Assembly: GCF_000974445.1 (NCBI RefSeq)
Contig: NZ_BBOJ01000014.1
Coordinates: 62,001-126,000, forward strand
DNA: 64,000 bases
Direction: 5' to 3'
Origin: Lentzea aerocolonigenes
GTDB lineage: Bacteria > Actinomycetota > Actinomycetes > Mycobacteriales > Pseudonocardiaceae
Each line of letters starts with the position of its first letter. Position 1 is the first letter of the stretch. A program made the translations under genes and the position numbers. Shown one piece after another: positions 47,806 to 57,539 of the stretch. The notes beneath the pieces are model-generated. The model searched no databases, was not told where the DNA came from, and saw nothing but the letters and a program-made list of their open reading frames with translations.

Positions 47806-49187
47806 TCTTCGAACCCCAGGGACGGCTGCAGAGGGCGTCGCTGCGGGCTCGGGTCACCTGGCTCGCGGCGTTCTGCGTCGCCGGAGCCGTCGCGCTGGTG
47901 TCGTTCGGCGCGTACATGATCGTGCGCAAGAACGTCTACGACGCACTCGACGAGAGCCTGCGCGAGCGGGCGATCGCGGTGGTCAACGGCGCACAGTTCA
48001 GCTCGGACCAGGTGCAGAACTACCCGGCGGCCTTCCTCGCGGCCGGCGACGTGCGGATGGGCCTGCTCAACGGCGCCACCGGGTCGTTGCGGTACCCGGA
48101 GAACTCCAAGGAGCCGCCGAACGACCCGAAGGCGCGCGAGGTCGCGCAGGGCCTGCGCGACGACTACCTGTGGACGGACTACCGCAGCGACACGCGCGCG
48201 ATCGCCGTGCAGTACCAGAACAACACCGCGATCGTGATCGCCCAGTCGCTCGCGCCGCAACGCACGACGCTGGCCAAGCTCAGCGTCGTCCTCCTGCTCA
48301 TCGGCGGTGCCGGCGTGCTGCTCGCGGCCATCGCGGGCACGGCGGTCGCCCGCACCGGTCTGCGGCCCGTTCAACGTCTGACAGAGGCGACCGAACGCGT
48401 CGCGAACACCGGTGACCTGACACCGATCCCGGTGTCGGGCGACGACGAGCTGGCGCGGCTGACCCACAGCTTCAACGCGATGCTCGGCGCCGTCGCGGAG
48501 TCGCAGGAACGACAACGCCGCCTGGTCGCCGACGCGGGCCACGAACTGCGCACACCGCTGACCTCCATGCGCACCAACCTGGAACTCCTGTTGGCATCGG
48601 AACGTCCGGATTCGCCCACGTTGTCCGAAGAGGACAAGCGGGAGATCCAGTCCGACGTCCGCGCACAGCTCGACGAACTGACCACGCTGATCGGTGACCT
48701 GGTCGAACTGGCCCGTGAGGACGCTCCTCAGGTGATCCACGAGCCCGTCGACCTGGTCGAGGTGGTAGAACGGTCTTTGGACCGCGCGCGCCGGCGTGCC
48801 TCGAACGACGTCACGTTCGACGTGCACCTGCAACCGTGGACACTTCTGGGTGATTCCAGTGCTCTCGAGCGCGCGGTGCTGAACCTCCTCGACAACGCGG
48901 TGAAGTTCAGCCCTTCGGGCTCTGCGGTGCGGCTGAACCTCCGTCAGGTGGGCGACGGCAGCGCCGTGGTGGAGGTGGCGGACGCGGGCCCAGGCATCGC
49001 GGACGCCGATCTACCTCACGTTTTCGAGCGGTTCTACCGTTCGTCCGAGGCGAGGACCCTCCCGGGTTCGGGCCTGGGACTCGCCATCGTGAAGCAGGTG
49101 GCACAACGGCACGGCGGCACGGCCACCGCGGGCAGAGCGCCCGAGGGCGGTGCCCTGTTCACGTTGCGCCTACCCGGACGTCCGTAA
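47802..49187 (+). CDS. Sensor histidine kinase, MprB-like
   Basis: A 461-residue membrane kinase: TM1 (VTWLAAFCVAGAVALVSFGA), an extracellular sensor of about 110 residues, TM2 (LSVVLLLIGGAGVLLAAIAG), HAMP (VARTGLRPVQRLTEATERVA), H-box DAGHELRTPLTSMRTNLELL with phospho-His, N-box LLDNAVKFSPSG, and G-boxes DAGPGI and GSGLGLAIVKQVAQRH. GTG at 47802 overlaps the regulator stop. Signal peptidase I follows 10 bp later and may be in the same transcript. Confidence 0.93.
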   Translation: MIFEPQGRLQRASLRARVTWLAAFCVAGAVALVSFGAYMIVRKNVYDALDESLRERAIAVVNGAQFSSDQVQNYPAAFLAAGDVRMGLLNGATGSLRYPENSKEPPNDPKAREVAQGLRDDYLWTDYRSDTRAIAVQYQNNTAIVIAQSLAPQRTTLAKLSVVLLLIGGAGVLLAAIAGTAVARTGLRPVQRLTEATERVANTGDLTPIPVSGDDELARLTHSFNAMLGAVAESQERQRRLVADAGHELRTPLTSMRTNLELLLASERPDSPTLSEEDKREIQSDVRAQLDELTTLIGDLVELAREDAPQVIHEPVDLVEVVERSLDRARRRASNDVTFDVHLQPWTLLGDSSALERAVLNLLDNAVKFSPSGSAVRLNLRQVGDGSAVVEVADAGPGIADADLPHVFERFYRSSEARTLPGSGLGLAIVKQVAQRHGGTATAGRAPEGGALFTLRLPGRP

Positions 49188-49197
49188 GGTGGGGCGT

Positions 49198-50040
49198 GTG
49201 AGTCATCGCGTGAACGACGATTCTTCGTCGACCTGGGAGACAACGCCTCCCACCGGAGACGGCCCTGAGCGCACCACGCGCTTCTCCACGTCGAAGCCGT
49301 CCTCCTCCTCGCGCTCGTCGTCGCGCGAGGACGACCCGGTGGCGCGGTTCTCCAAGAAGAAGGCGAAGAAGAAGCAGCCGTTCTGGAAAGAGCTGCTGGT
49401 CATCTTCAGCGTCGCGCTGCTGCTGACCGTGGTCATCCAGACGTTCGTCGCGCGCGTGTTCGTCATCCCGTCGGCCTCGATGGAAACGACCCTGCACGGC
49501 TGCACGGGCTGCGTGAACGACAAGGTGCTGGTCGAAAAGATCACGTACCTGTTCCGCGACCCCCAGCCAGGCGACGTGATCGTCTTCCGCGGCCCTCCGA
49601 ACTGGACGGGCGGCAAGGAGCCCCCGAACTTCATGGTGGGCACGCTGCAGGACCTCGGCTCGATGGTGAACCTCTCCGAGCCCAGCGGCACGGACTTCAT
49701 CAAGCGCGTCATCGCGGTAGGCGGTCAAACCGTCGAGTGCTGCGACGACCAGGGCCGCGTCCTCGTCGACGGCAAGCCGCTGGACGAGCCGTACCTGAAC
49801 TTCGGCGGCGGTCCCCGCCAGCAGGACTCCTTCGAGAAGGTCACCGTCCCCGCGGGCAAGCTCTGGGTGATGGGCGACAACCGCAACAACTCGTCGGACT
49901 CGCGCAAGCACGGCGACCCGACTCCGGCGGACGGCGCGATCCCGATCTCGAACGTGGTGGGCAAGGCGCGGGTGATCGTGATCCCGGTGGGCCGGTGGGG
50001 CTCGATCTCGGACTACAACCCGCAGACCGGCGGCAAGTAG
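49198..50040 (+). CDS. lepB: Signal peptidase I
   Basis: A 280-residue type I signal peptidase: a long Ser/Arg-rich cytoplasmic N-terminus, one TM helix (LLVIFSVALLLTVVIQTFVA), catalytic Ser in IPSASMETTL and catalytic Lys in TDFIKRVIAVGG, then the late box GDNRNNSSDSR. It removes signal peptides of Sec and Tat substrates on the outer face of the membrane. GTG at 49198 follows AAGGTGGGG. It is closed by a 14-bp-stem terminator. Confidence 0.95.
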   Translation: MSHRVNDDSSSTWETTPPTGDGPERTTRFSTSKPSSSSRSSSREDDPVARFSKKKAKKKQPFWKELLVIFSVALLLTVVIQTFVARVFVIPSASMETTLHGCTGCVNDKVLVEKITYLFRDPQPGDVIVFRGPPNWTGGKEPPNFMVGTLQDLGSMVNLSEPSGTDFIKRVIAVGGQTVECCDDQGRVLVDGKPLDEPYLNFGGGPRQQDSFEKVTVPAGKLWVMGDNRNNSSDSRKHGDPTPADGAIPISNVVGKARVIVIPVGRWGSISDYNPQTGGK

Positions 50041-50061
50041 GCCGGTAGGCAGAGACGCAGC

Positions 50062-50094
50062 AAAGGGGCGAGGCCAACACGGCCTCGCCCCTTT
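50062..50094 (+). terminator. Terminator after lepB
   Basis: AAAGGGGCGAGGCC (50062-50075) and GGCCTCGCCCCTTT (50081-50094) form a perfect 14-bp stem with a 5-nt loop, 22 bp past the lepB stop. Confidence 0.85.
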
Positions 50095-50276
50095 GGCGTT
50101 TCCCGGGAAGGTAGGGCATGCGCCCGGCAGATGGGACGGCGATGGCGGGGGCGAGCACGAGGGCGACGGCGAGGACGGCAGTGAGGATGACGGCGACGCG
50201 ACAGCACCCCAAGCCGACCCGCACAAACAGCGCCCCCCAACCCAAAAGGCCAGGGGGCGCAACCGTGAACCCGAAG

Positions 50277-51182
50277 TCAGCCCTTGGTGGACCCCAACGT
50301 CAACCCACCCACGAACTGCCGCTGCAAAACGAAGAACACGACCAACGTGGGCAACGCCACCAACAACGACCCGGCAGCAATGAGGTTGTTGTCGGTGAAG
50401 AACGTCCCCTTCAAGTTCTGCAACGCGGACGTGACCGGCATCTTGTCCCCGTCCTGGATCAAAACCAACGCCCACAGGAAGTCGTTGTAGATCCAGGTGA
50501 ACTCAAGAGTGGCCAGAGCAGCCAGCACCGGCCGGCACAGCGGCAGGGTCAACTGCCAGTACTGCCGAAACACCGAAGCCCCGTCCACCCGAGCAGCCTC
50601 GGTCAACTCGTACGGGATGGTCTTCATGTAGTTCGACAGGACAAACGTGCAGAAACCGGACTGGAAAGCGATGTGGATCAGAATCACGCCGAGCTGCGAG
50701 TCGATCAACGACCCACTGGCGGAGATCCACTCCGGCACCTCGATCAGCCGGTACAGCCTCCACAGCGGCGTCACGATCACCTGCTGCGGCAACAGGTTGC
50801 CCGCGGTGAAGATCATGAGCAGCACGAGGTTGAGCTTGAAGCTGAACCGGGACACGCCGAACGCCACCATCGAGCTGAGCAGCAGCGTGAGCACCAGCGC
50901 GGGGACGGTGATCAGGAACGTGTTCAGGTAGAAGTGCGGCAGGTCGCCGATCTCCCACGCCTTCGCGAAGTTCGCCAGGGTGAGGGACTTCGCGACGGAG
51001 AAGTAGCCGTTGACCGACGTGTCTTCGTACGTGCGCAACGACGCGTAGACCGCCCACAGCAGGGGTGCCAGCGTCATCAGGCACGTCAGGATCAGGAACG
51101 CGTGCAACGCGGCCCGCGCCGGGGTGATCGTCCGCTTCTTCGACACAACCGGCGCCGAGGGCCGTTCCAAGGTGGCCGTCAC
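50277..51182 (-). CDS. Sugar ABC transporter permease, MalG type
   Basis: A 301-residue permease with six TM helices and the EAA loop ELTEAARVDGASVFRQYWQL that docks on the ATPase. The pair with the MalF-type gene upstream and the binding protein marks a CUT1 oligosaccharide importer. GTG at 51182 overlaps the preceding stop (GTGA). No ATPase gene is present; a shared MsiK-type ATPase encoded elsewhere is expected. Linkage to beta-galactosidase suggests a galactoside substrate. Confidence 0.93.
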   Translation of the reverse strand: MTATLERPSAPVVSKKRTITPARAALHAFLILTCLMTLAPLLWAVYASLRTYEDTSVNGYFSVAKSLTLANFAKAWEIGDLPHFYLNTFLITVPALVLTLLLSSMVAFGVSRFSFKLNLVLLMIFTAGNLLPQQVIVTPLWRLYRLIEVPEWISASGSLIDSQLGVILIHIAFQSGFCTFVLSNYMKTIPYELTEAARVDGASVFRQYWQLTLPLCRPVLAALATLEFTWIYNDFLWALVLIQDGDKMPVTSALQNLKGTFFTDNNLIAAGSLLVALPTLVVFFVLQRQFVGGLTLGSTKG

Positions 51183-52132
51183 GTCCGGTTCTCCTTGCTG
51201 AACGTCTGGTACAGGTACGGGATGATGACGCCGAGCGAGATCGTCAGCAGGATCACCGCGACCGCCGAGCCGCGGCCGATGCGCGACGCCTCACCGATGA
51301 TGTTGTCGGTCACCAGCACCGACAACAGCTCCAACCCGTTGCGTCCCTTGTTGATGACGTAGACGATGTCGAACGCTCGCAGCGCCTCGATCACCGTCAC
51401 GACGGCCACGACGATGTTGACCGGCTTCATCACCGGGAAGGTGACGCGGAAGAACGTCTGGGTCGCCGAGGCGCCGTCGAGCGCGGCGGCTTCCTTCAGC
51501 GACGGGTCGACGCCCTTCAGGCCCGCCAAGTACAGCAGCATGATGTAGCCGGTGTGCCGCCACGCGGCCGCGACGAGCACCGCGTAGAGGTTGATGTCCG
51601 AGTCGCCGATCCAGTCGACCGGCTTGTCGAGACCCAGCACCGAGTTCAGCAGACCGCCGTCGGGAGTGTAGATCAGCTGCCAGATGAAGCCGATCAGCGC
51701 GAGCGACAGCACCATCGGCATGTACAGCGCGCTCTGGTAGATGCGGCTGAACCTGAGCTCGCGGTCGAGCAGCACGGCCAGCAGCAGGCCCGCGCACGTC
51801 GGCACGACGAGCAGGAACGCCAGCCAGATCAGGTTGTGCTGCACGGCCGGCCAGAACCGCGGGTACTCGGTGAAGATCTCGACGTAGTTCTCGACACCGA
51901 TCCACTCGATGTCCTCGAACCCTCCGATGCCGTTCCACCTGCTGAACGACAACGCGATCGAGCCCAGCGTCGGGATCCACACGAACAGCAGGTGCACGAT
52001 CGTGGGGATGCCGAGCATGATCGCGAGCACGAGTTTGTCCGTGCCCGCGAGGGCGGTGGCACGTTTTCCACGCCGACGAGGCGGCGGCCCGCTGGGGGCC
52101 ACCGCCTTCGGCTTCTCCTGCAACGCGGTCAC
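51179..52132 (-). CDS. Sugar ABC transporter permease, MalF type
   Basis: A 317-residue permease: basic cytoplasmic start, six TM helices (first KLVLAIMLGIPTIVHLLFVW) and EAA loop SLKEAAALDGASATQTFFRV. GTG at 52132 overlaps the binding-protein stop by 4 nt. Forms the import channel together with the MalG-type partner downstream. Confidence 0.93.
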   Translation of the reverse strand: MTALQEKPKAVAPSGPPPRRRGKRATALAGTDKLVLAIMLGIPTIVHLLFVWIPTLGSIALSFSRWNGIGGFEDIEWIGVENYVEIFTEYPRFWPAVQHNLIWLAFLLVVPTCAGLLLAVLLDRELRFSRIYQSALYMPMVLSLALIGFIWQLIYTPDGGLLNSVLGLDKPVDWIGDSDINLYAVLVAAAWRHTGYIMLLYLAGLKGVDPSLKEAAALDGASATQTFFRVTFPVMKPVNIVVAVVTVIEALRAFDIVYVINKGRNGLELLSVLVTDNIIGEASRIGRGSAVAVILLTISLGVIIPYLYQTFSKENRT

Positions 52133-53436
52133 TTGAAGATGTTCTTCGCCTGGTCGGCCATGCCCTTGAGCACGGAGTCGATGTCATCGGGGTTCTTGAT
52201 GAACGCGATGAGCCCGTTGGTCGCCGCCTCGCTCGCGAAGCCGGGGTCGGTGTCGCGGTCGAGGAACTGCGTGATGTGCTTGGCGCTCTTGATGACCTCG
52301 GCCGACTTCTTCTGCAACGCGCTGTAGCCGGACGTGTCGGCCTTCGTGTTGGTCGCGATCGAGTTCGGGTCCGCCTTGAGGTAGGCGAGCTGCGGCTCGG
52401 GGCTCGCCAGGTACTCGAGCAGCTTGAGCGCGCCGTCCTTGTTCGCCGGCTTCTTCGCCATCATGTAGCCGTCGATCGGCGCCTCGACCGTGTCGGTGCC
52501 GTGCTCGGGGTTGATCTCCGGGAACGGGAAGAAGTCGAGGTCGTCCTTGTCGGCGTCCGGGAACTGCTGGCCCACGAACGAGCCGAGCAGGTACATGCCG
52601 GCCTTCTTCTGCTGCAACGCCTGAGCGGCTTCCTGCCACTCGCGGCCGAGGGCGTTCTCCTGGTGGAACGGCAGCAGCCGCTTCCAGGTGTCGAACACGT
52701 CCTTGACCTTCTTGTCCTGCCAGTTCTCCTTGCCCGCGAGCAGGTCGACGTGGAACTGGTAGCCGTTGATGCGGAAGTTCAGCTGGTCGAACGTGCCCAT
52801 GCCCGGCCAGCCCTGCTTCTGGGCGAACGCGATCGGGATCAGGCCGTCGGCCTTCATCTTGGTGGAGACCGCGACGAGCTCGTCGAGGGTCTTGGGGACC
52901 GTGTAGCCGCGCTCCTGCCAGACGCTCTTGCGGTAGAACATGCCCCACGGGTACTGGATGAACGGCACGAAGTACTGCTTCTTGTCCGAACCCGTGGACG
53001 CCTGCTTGAGCGCGTCGGAGTAGTTGCCGCCGATCTTGCCCCACAGGTCGCTGAGGTCACCGGTGAGACCCTGGTCGGCGAAGAACCGCATGCGGTAGCC
53101 GGCGAACCACGCGAGCACGTCGTCCGGCTTGCCCTGCAGGTAGTTGTTGATCTGCTCCTGGTACTGCTCGTGCTGCTTCGTGTTGATCGTGACGGAGTAG
53201 CCGCCCGACTGGGCGTCGAAGCCCTTCAGCGCCGCGGTGATCGCGTCCTTCGGCACCTGGTCCGACAGGTTGTTGCCGAAGGTGACGACCTTGGAGTCGC
53301 CGCCAGAGCTGGAGCCGCCGCCGCACGCCGCGAGGCCACCGGTCGCGGCGACACCTGCGCCGGCCAGCATGATCCGCAGCATCGCGCGCCTGCCGAAGTG
53401 GGGCAACGGAGAGGAACCAGGCGTGTACCGAACCAT
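52129..53436 (-). CDS. Extracellular solute-binding lipoprotein of the sugar ABC transporter
   Basis: A 435-residue family-1 binding protein. The leader HFGRRAMLRIMLAGAGVAAT has a twin-arginine-like RR pair followed by a hydrophobic core and lipobox LAAC, so export as a Tat-type lipoprotein is likely. Then a Ser/Gly linker and a two-lobed sugar-binding domain (AWFAGYRMRFFADQGLTGDL, FVPFIQYPWGMFYRKSVW). ATG at 53436 is preferred over ATG 53439 because of spacing to AGGAG. It is divergent from the beta-galactosidase gene. Confidence 0.92.
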   Translation of the reverse strand: MVRYTPGSSPLPHFGRRAMLRIMLAGAGVAATGGLAACGGGSSSGGDSKVVTFGNNLSDQVPKDAITAALKGFDAQSGGYSVTINTKQHEQYQEQINNYLQGKPDDVLAWFAGYRMRFFADQGLTGDLSDLWGKIGGNYSDALKQASTGSDKKQYFVPFIQYPWGMFYRKSVWQERGYTVPKTLDELVAVSTKMKADGLIPIAFAQKQGWPGMGTFDQLNFRINGYQFHVDLLAGKENWQDKKVKDVFDTWKRLLPFHQENALGREWQEAAQALQQKKAGMYLLGSFVGQQFPDADKDDLDFFPFPEINPEHGTDTVEAPIDGYMMAKKPANKDGALKLLEYLASPEPQLAYLKADPNSIATNTKADTSGYSALQKKSAEVIKSAKHITQFLDRDTDPGFASEAATNGLIAFIKNPDDIDSVLKGMADQAKNIFK

Positions 53437-53675
53437 CATCGCTCCTACGGGTGACACTCGCTCGAACGAACCGAACAGGACTCCAACAAAGTTGCGCACA
53501 ATGTGGTCCCAGGCACACATCATGTCAAGTCCCGTTACTCAGCTGTTAAACCCGTGCACAGCGGGTTTCTAGCACGATCCCGGTCCTTGTGCCGGTCAAC
53601 CGCCGAACAGACCCAAACGTGAAGTTGTGTTTGCTTGTGTTGACGTTGGGGGGTTTGTCGGCCACGCTTGCCGCC
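53437..53675. promoter_or_regulatory. Divergent control region of the galactoside locus
   Basis: About 240 bp between the leftward transporter operon and the rightward beta-galactosidase operon. TTGTGTT occurs twice with 10-bp spacing (53625-53631 and 53635-53641), and a TTGCGCACAATGTGG stretch lies near 53490. These are candidate DeoR-regulator sites controlling both operons; the assignment is positional. Confidence 0.4.
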
Positions 53676-55658
53676 GTGACGACTTGGCCGACTGGCATGC
53701 AAGGGCTCGCCTGGGGAGCTGACTACAACCCCGAGCAGTGGCCGGAACACGTCTGGGCCGAGGACGTCGAGCTCATGCGCAGGGCGGGGGTGAACCTGGT
53801 CAGCGTGGGGATCTTCAGCTGGGCGAAGATCGAGGTCAGCAAGGGTGAGTACCGGTTCGACTGGCTCGACCGGGTGCTCGACCAGCTGCACGCGGGAGGC
53901 ATCCGCGTCGACCTCGCGACCGCCACCGCCGCGCCTCCGCCGTGGCTCACGACCTCCTACCCCGAGATGCTGCCCGTCCGCGCCGACGGTGTGCGGCTCT
54001 CGCACGGCTCACGGCAGGCCTACTGCCCGTCGTCGCCGATCTACCGCGACCGGGCGACGGCGCTGGCCGCCGAGATGGCCTCGCACTACCGCGACCACCC
54101 CGCGCTCGCCGCGTGGCACGTCGGCAACGAGTACGGGTGCCACGTCGCGCGCTGCTACTGCGACACGTGCGCCGAGTCGTTCCGCGAGTGGCTCGCCGCC
54201 CGCTACACGCTCGACCAGCTCAACGAGGCCTGGTCGACGGCGTTCTGGAGCCAGGGCTACACCGACTTCGCGCAGATCCTGCCGCCGCGCGTGACGCCGA
54301 CGTACGCGAACCCGGCCCACGTCCTCGACTACGACCGGTTCAGCGACGACGCGCTGCTGGCGCAGTACAAGGCCGAGCGCGACGTGCTGCGGATGATCAC
54401 GCCGGACGTGCCGGTCACCACGAACTTCATGGCCAACTGGACCTTCCGCGACCTGGACTACTGGAAGTGGGCGCGCGAGGTCGACTTCGTCTCGAACGAC
54501 CACTACACCGAGGCCCAGTCACCCGACCGGCACGTCGAGCTCGCGATGTCCGCGGACCTCGTGCGCGGCCTGGCGGGCGGCAAGCCGTGGCTGCTGATGG
54601 AGAACTCGACCTCCGCGGTGAACTGGCAGCGGCGCAACATCGCGAAGCTGCCGGGGGAGATGCGGCGGCACTCGTTCCAGAACATCGCCCGCGGCGCGGA
54701 CGGCACGTTGTTCTTCCAGTGGCGGCAGTCGCGCGGTGGTGGCGAGCGCTACCACTCGGCGATGGTCCCGCACGCCGGCACGGACACGAAGGTGTACCGC
54801 GAGGTCTGCGGGGTCGGTGGTGAGTACGCGAAGCTGCGCGAGGTCATGGGCTCCACTGTGGACGCTTCCGTGGCCGTGCTGTTCGACTTCCAGTCCGGCT
54901 GGGCGTTGCGCCAGGACGCGCACCCGACGCAGGACTTCGACTACTACCGGCACGTCCTGGGCTACTACAAGGCGCTGTGGCAGGCCGGTGTCACCGTCGA
55001 CTTCGTGGCTCCGGGCACGAACCTGTCGAAGTACTCGATGGTCGTGGTGCCGGCGTTCTACACGGTGTCCGACGCGCACGCCGCGGTGATCGCGGACTAC
55101 GTGGCAGGCGGCGGTCATGTCGTGGTCACGTACTTGTCCGGTGTTGCCGACGAGCACACGCGAGTGCGACTGGGCGGTTACCCCGGTGCGTTCCGCGACG
55201 TCCTGGGCGTGTGGTCGGAGGAGTTCTTCCCGCTGCGGCAGGACGAAACCGTTTCGCTGACGGACGGCTCGACCGCGACGCTGTGGACCGAGCACCTCCA
55301 CGTGCGCAGCGCTGACGTCGTCGTTTCCTACGCCGACGGACCGTTGCCGGGAGTGCCCGCGGTGACGCGGAACGCGTTCGGCAGCGGTGTCGCCTGGTAC
55401 GTGGCGTGCGACCTCGATGAGGGCGGTCTCGGCCGAACGGTGGAAAACGCGCTTTCCGGTGCGGGCGTGGCGGTGTCCAGTCCCGGGATCGAGCTTGTGA
55501 GGCGCAAGGGCGACGTATCGTGGCTCTTCGCCGTCAACCACACCGACACCGACGCGCAGATCGATGCGTCCGGTGTCGACGTGTTGTCCGGCGAGCAGGT
55601 CTCCGGACGCCTCACCGTGCGCGCCGGGGACGTCGTAGTCCTCAGGGAAGAGGTGTGA
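53676..55658 (+). CDS. GH42 beta-galactosidase
   Basis: A protein of about 660 residues. GH42 landmarks: WGADYNPEQWPEHVWAEDVE near the start, acid/base E152 in AWHVGNEYGCHV, a cysteine cluster CHVARCYCDTC typical of zinc-binding GH42, nucleophile E309 in KPWLLMENSTSAVNW, a trimerisation domain (SVAVLFDFQSGWALRQD) and a small C-terminal beta domain. There is no signal peptide, so it acts on imported galactosides in the cytoplasm. The start is uncertain (GTG 53676 or ATG 53697; neither has a strong ribosome-binding site). First gene of the operon with deoR-type and galT genes. Confidence 0.92.
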   Translation: MTTWPTGMQGLAWGADYNPEQWPEHVWAEDVELMRRAGVNLVSVGIFSWAKIEVSKGEYRFDWLDRVLDQLHAGGIRVDLATATAAPPPWLTTSYPEMLPVRADGVRLSHGSRQAYCPSSPIYRDRATALAAEMASHYRDHPALAAWHVGNEYGCHVARCYCDTCAESFREWLAARYTLDQLNEAWSTAFWSQGYTDFAQILPPRVTPTYANPAHVLDYDRFSDDALLAQYKAERDVLRMITPDVPVTTNFMANWTFRDLDYWKWAREVDFVSNDHYTEAQSPDRHVELAMSADLVRGLAGGKPWLLMENSTSAVNWQRRNIAKLPGEMRRHSFQNIARGADGTLFFQWRQSRGGGERYHSAMVPHAGTDTKVYREVCGVGGEYAKLREVMGSTVDASVAVLFDFQSGWALRQDAHPTQDFDYYRHVLGYYKALWQAGVTVDFVAPGTNLSKYSMVVVPAFYTVSDAHAAVIADYVAGGGHVVVTYLSGVADEHTRVRLGGYPGAFRDVLGVWSEEFFPLRQDETVSLTDGSTATLWTEHLHVRSADVVVSYADGPLPGVPAVTRNAFGSGVAWYVACDLDEGGLGRTVENALSGAGVAVSSPGIELVRRKGDVSWLFAVNHTDTDAQIDASGVDVLSGEQVSGRLTVRAGDVVVLREEV

Positions 55659-55659
55659 G

Positions 55660-56457
55660 GTGCTGGCACGTCAACGGCAAGCGGTGATCATCGAGGAGGT
55701 CCGGCGGACCGGCGCGGTGCGCGTGAGCGACCTGGTCGTGCGGCTCGGCGTCTCGGACATGACCGTGCGCCGCGACCTCGACGTGCTCGCCTCGCGCGGA
55801 CTGGTGGAGAAGGTCTACGGCGGCGCCACGTCCGTCGTCGGGCGCTCGACCGACGAGCCCGGCTTCGAGGCCAAGTCGGTCCGGCAGCTGCCCGAGAAGG
55901 AGGCGATCGCGGCCGCCGCCGCGGGCCTCGTGCGTCCCGGCACGGCCATCGGTCTGTCCGCGGGCACGACGACGTGGACGCTGGCGCGTTTCCTCGACGA
56001 CATCCCGGACCTGACCGTCGTGACGAACTCGATCCGCGTCGCGGACGTGCTGCAGCAGAGCGGGCGCACCGACCGCACGGTCGTGCTGACCGGTGGCGTG
56101 CGCACCCCGTCCGACGCGTTGGTGGGACCTGTGGCCGTGCAGGCGTTGCGGTCGCTGCACCTCGACGTGGTGTTCCTGGGCGTGCACGGCATGGCCGAGC
56201 GCTCCGGCTTCACCACACCGAACCTCAACGAGAGTGAAACGGACCGCGCGCTCGTCGACGCCGCGGGACGCGTGGTCGTGGTCGCGGACCACGAGAAGTG
56301 GGGCACCGTGGGCATTTCCACGATCGCCGACCTCGACGAGGCAGACGTCCTGGTGACCGACGAGGGGTTGCCGGACGACGCACGGGCCATCCTCACCGAG
56401 CAGGTCGGCGAGTTGGTGTTGGCACACGTACCAGGAAGTGGCGAGGAGTTGGCGTGA
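55660..56457 (+). CDS. DeoR-family transcriptional regulator
   Basis: A 265-residue sugar-responsive repressor: N-terminal winged helix (RQRQAVIIEEVRRTGAVRVS, LGVSDMTVRRDLDVLASRGL, VYGGA), then the DeoR sensor domain resembling ribose-phosphate isomerase (IGLSAGTTTWTLARFL, VVTNSIRVADVL, DVVFLGVHGM, VVADHEKWG). GTG at 55660, 1 bp after the beta-galactosidase stop. It probably represses this operon and the divergent transporter, released by a sugar phosphate. Confidence 0.92.
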   Translation: MLARQRQAVIIEEVRRTGAVRVSDLVVRLGVSDMTVRRDLDVLASRGLVEKVYGGATSVVGRSTDEPGFEAKSVRQLPEKEAIAAAAAGLVRPGTAIGLSAGTTTWTLARFLDDIPDLTVVTNSIRVADVLQQSGRTDRTVVLTGGVRTPSDALVGPVAVQALRSLHLDVVFLGVHGMAERSGFTTPNLNESETDRALVDAAGRVVVVADHEKWGTVGISTIADLDEADVLVTDEGLPDDARAILTEQVGELVLAHVPGSGEELA

Positions 56458-57539
56458 GGCGTACCGCGGGAAAGCTGGCGGACGGCCGGGAGATCATCTA
56501 CTTCGACGACAGCGCTGAAGCTCCACCGCGGGTCGCGGTGGACACCCGGGACCTTCCGGAGTCTCAGCCGATGTCCGAAGTGCGGCTGGACCCGTTGACC
56601 CGCGAATGGGTCGCCATGGCGGCTCATCGTCAGACACGCACCTACAAGCCGCCGGCGGACCTCTGCCCGCTGTGCCCGTCGACGCCCGGCCGGCCCACGG
56701 AGATCCCCGAGGCCGACTACGACGTCGTCGTCTTCGAGAACAGATTCCCGTCGCTGGCGCAGAACGTGCCGGATGTGCCGTCCACTGTGGATGGTGAGGA
56801 GCTGTTCGTGCGCGCGCCGGGCCGTGGACGGTGCGAGGTCGTGTGCTTCACCTCCGACCACAACAAGTCGTTCGGCGAGCTCTCCGAGGAGCGCGTGCGC
56901 ACCGTCGTGGACGCCTGGGCGGACCGGGTCGCCTTCCTGTCAACGTTGCCAGGCGTCGAGCAGGTCTTCCCGTTCGAGAACCGCGGCGAAGAGATCGGCG
57001 TGACGCTCTCGCACCCGCACGGCCAGATCTACGCGTACCCGTTCGTGACGCCACGCACCGAGCGGATGCTCGAAGCGGCGCTGGAGCACTACGCGGCCCA
57101 CGGGCGTCCGTTGTTCGGCGACGTGCTGGAGGCCGAGCTCCGCGCGGGCGCGCGCGTGGTCGAGGAGTCCCCGCACTGGGTGGCTTTCGTGCCGGCCGCC
57201 GCGCGCTGGCCCGTCGAGGTCGTGCTGGCGCCCCGCCGGCAGATCGCGGACCTGGCCGGTCTGTCCTCTGTGGAACGTGACGACTTCAGCTCGTTGTACC
57301 TGAAGGTCCTGCACCGCCTGGACGCCCTGTACGACCGCCCGCTGCCGTACATCGCGGCGTGGCACCAGGCGCCCGTGAACGTCGGCCGCGACGAGATGTG
57401 GCTGCACCTGCAGGTCTTCTCGGTGCTCCGGACGAAGGACAAGCTGAAGTACCTCGCGGGCTCCGAGTCGGGCGAGGCCGTGTGGATCAACGACGTGACC
57501 CCGGAACAGATCGCGGAGCGGCTGCGCGGGCTCGGCTGA
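56454..57539 (+). CDS. galT: Galactose-1-phosphate uridylyltransferase
   Basis: A 361-residue HIT-superfamily GalT. Catalytic triad LSHPHGQIYAYPF gives the nucleophilic His (HPH); zinc-site CPLCPS and a later HN/HP pair; YIAAWHQAPVNVGRDEMWLH near the end. It converts galactose-1-phosphate and UDP-glucose to UDP-galactose and glucose-1-phosphate (Leloir pathway). GTG overlaps the DeoR stop (GTGA). galK and galE are not in the window. Confidence 0.95.
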   Translation: MRRTAGKLADGREIIYFDDSAEAPPRVAVDTRDLPESQPMSEVRLDPLTREWVAMAAHRQTRTYKPPADLCPLCPSTPGRPTEIPEADYDVVVFENRFPSLAQNVPDVPSTVDGEELFVRAPGRGRCEVVCFTSDHNKSFGELSEERVRTVVDAWADRVAFLSTLPGVEQVFPFENRGEEIGVTLSHPHGQIYAYPFVTPRTERMLEAALEHYAAHGRPLFGDVLEAELRAGARVVEESPHWVAFVPAAARWPVEVVLAPRRQIADLAGLSSVERDDFSSLYLKVLHRLDALYDRPLPYIAAWHQAPVNVGRDEMWLHLQVFSVLRTKDKLKYLAGSESGEAVWINDVTPEQIAERLRGLG

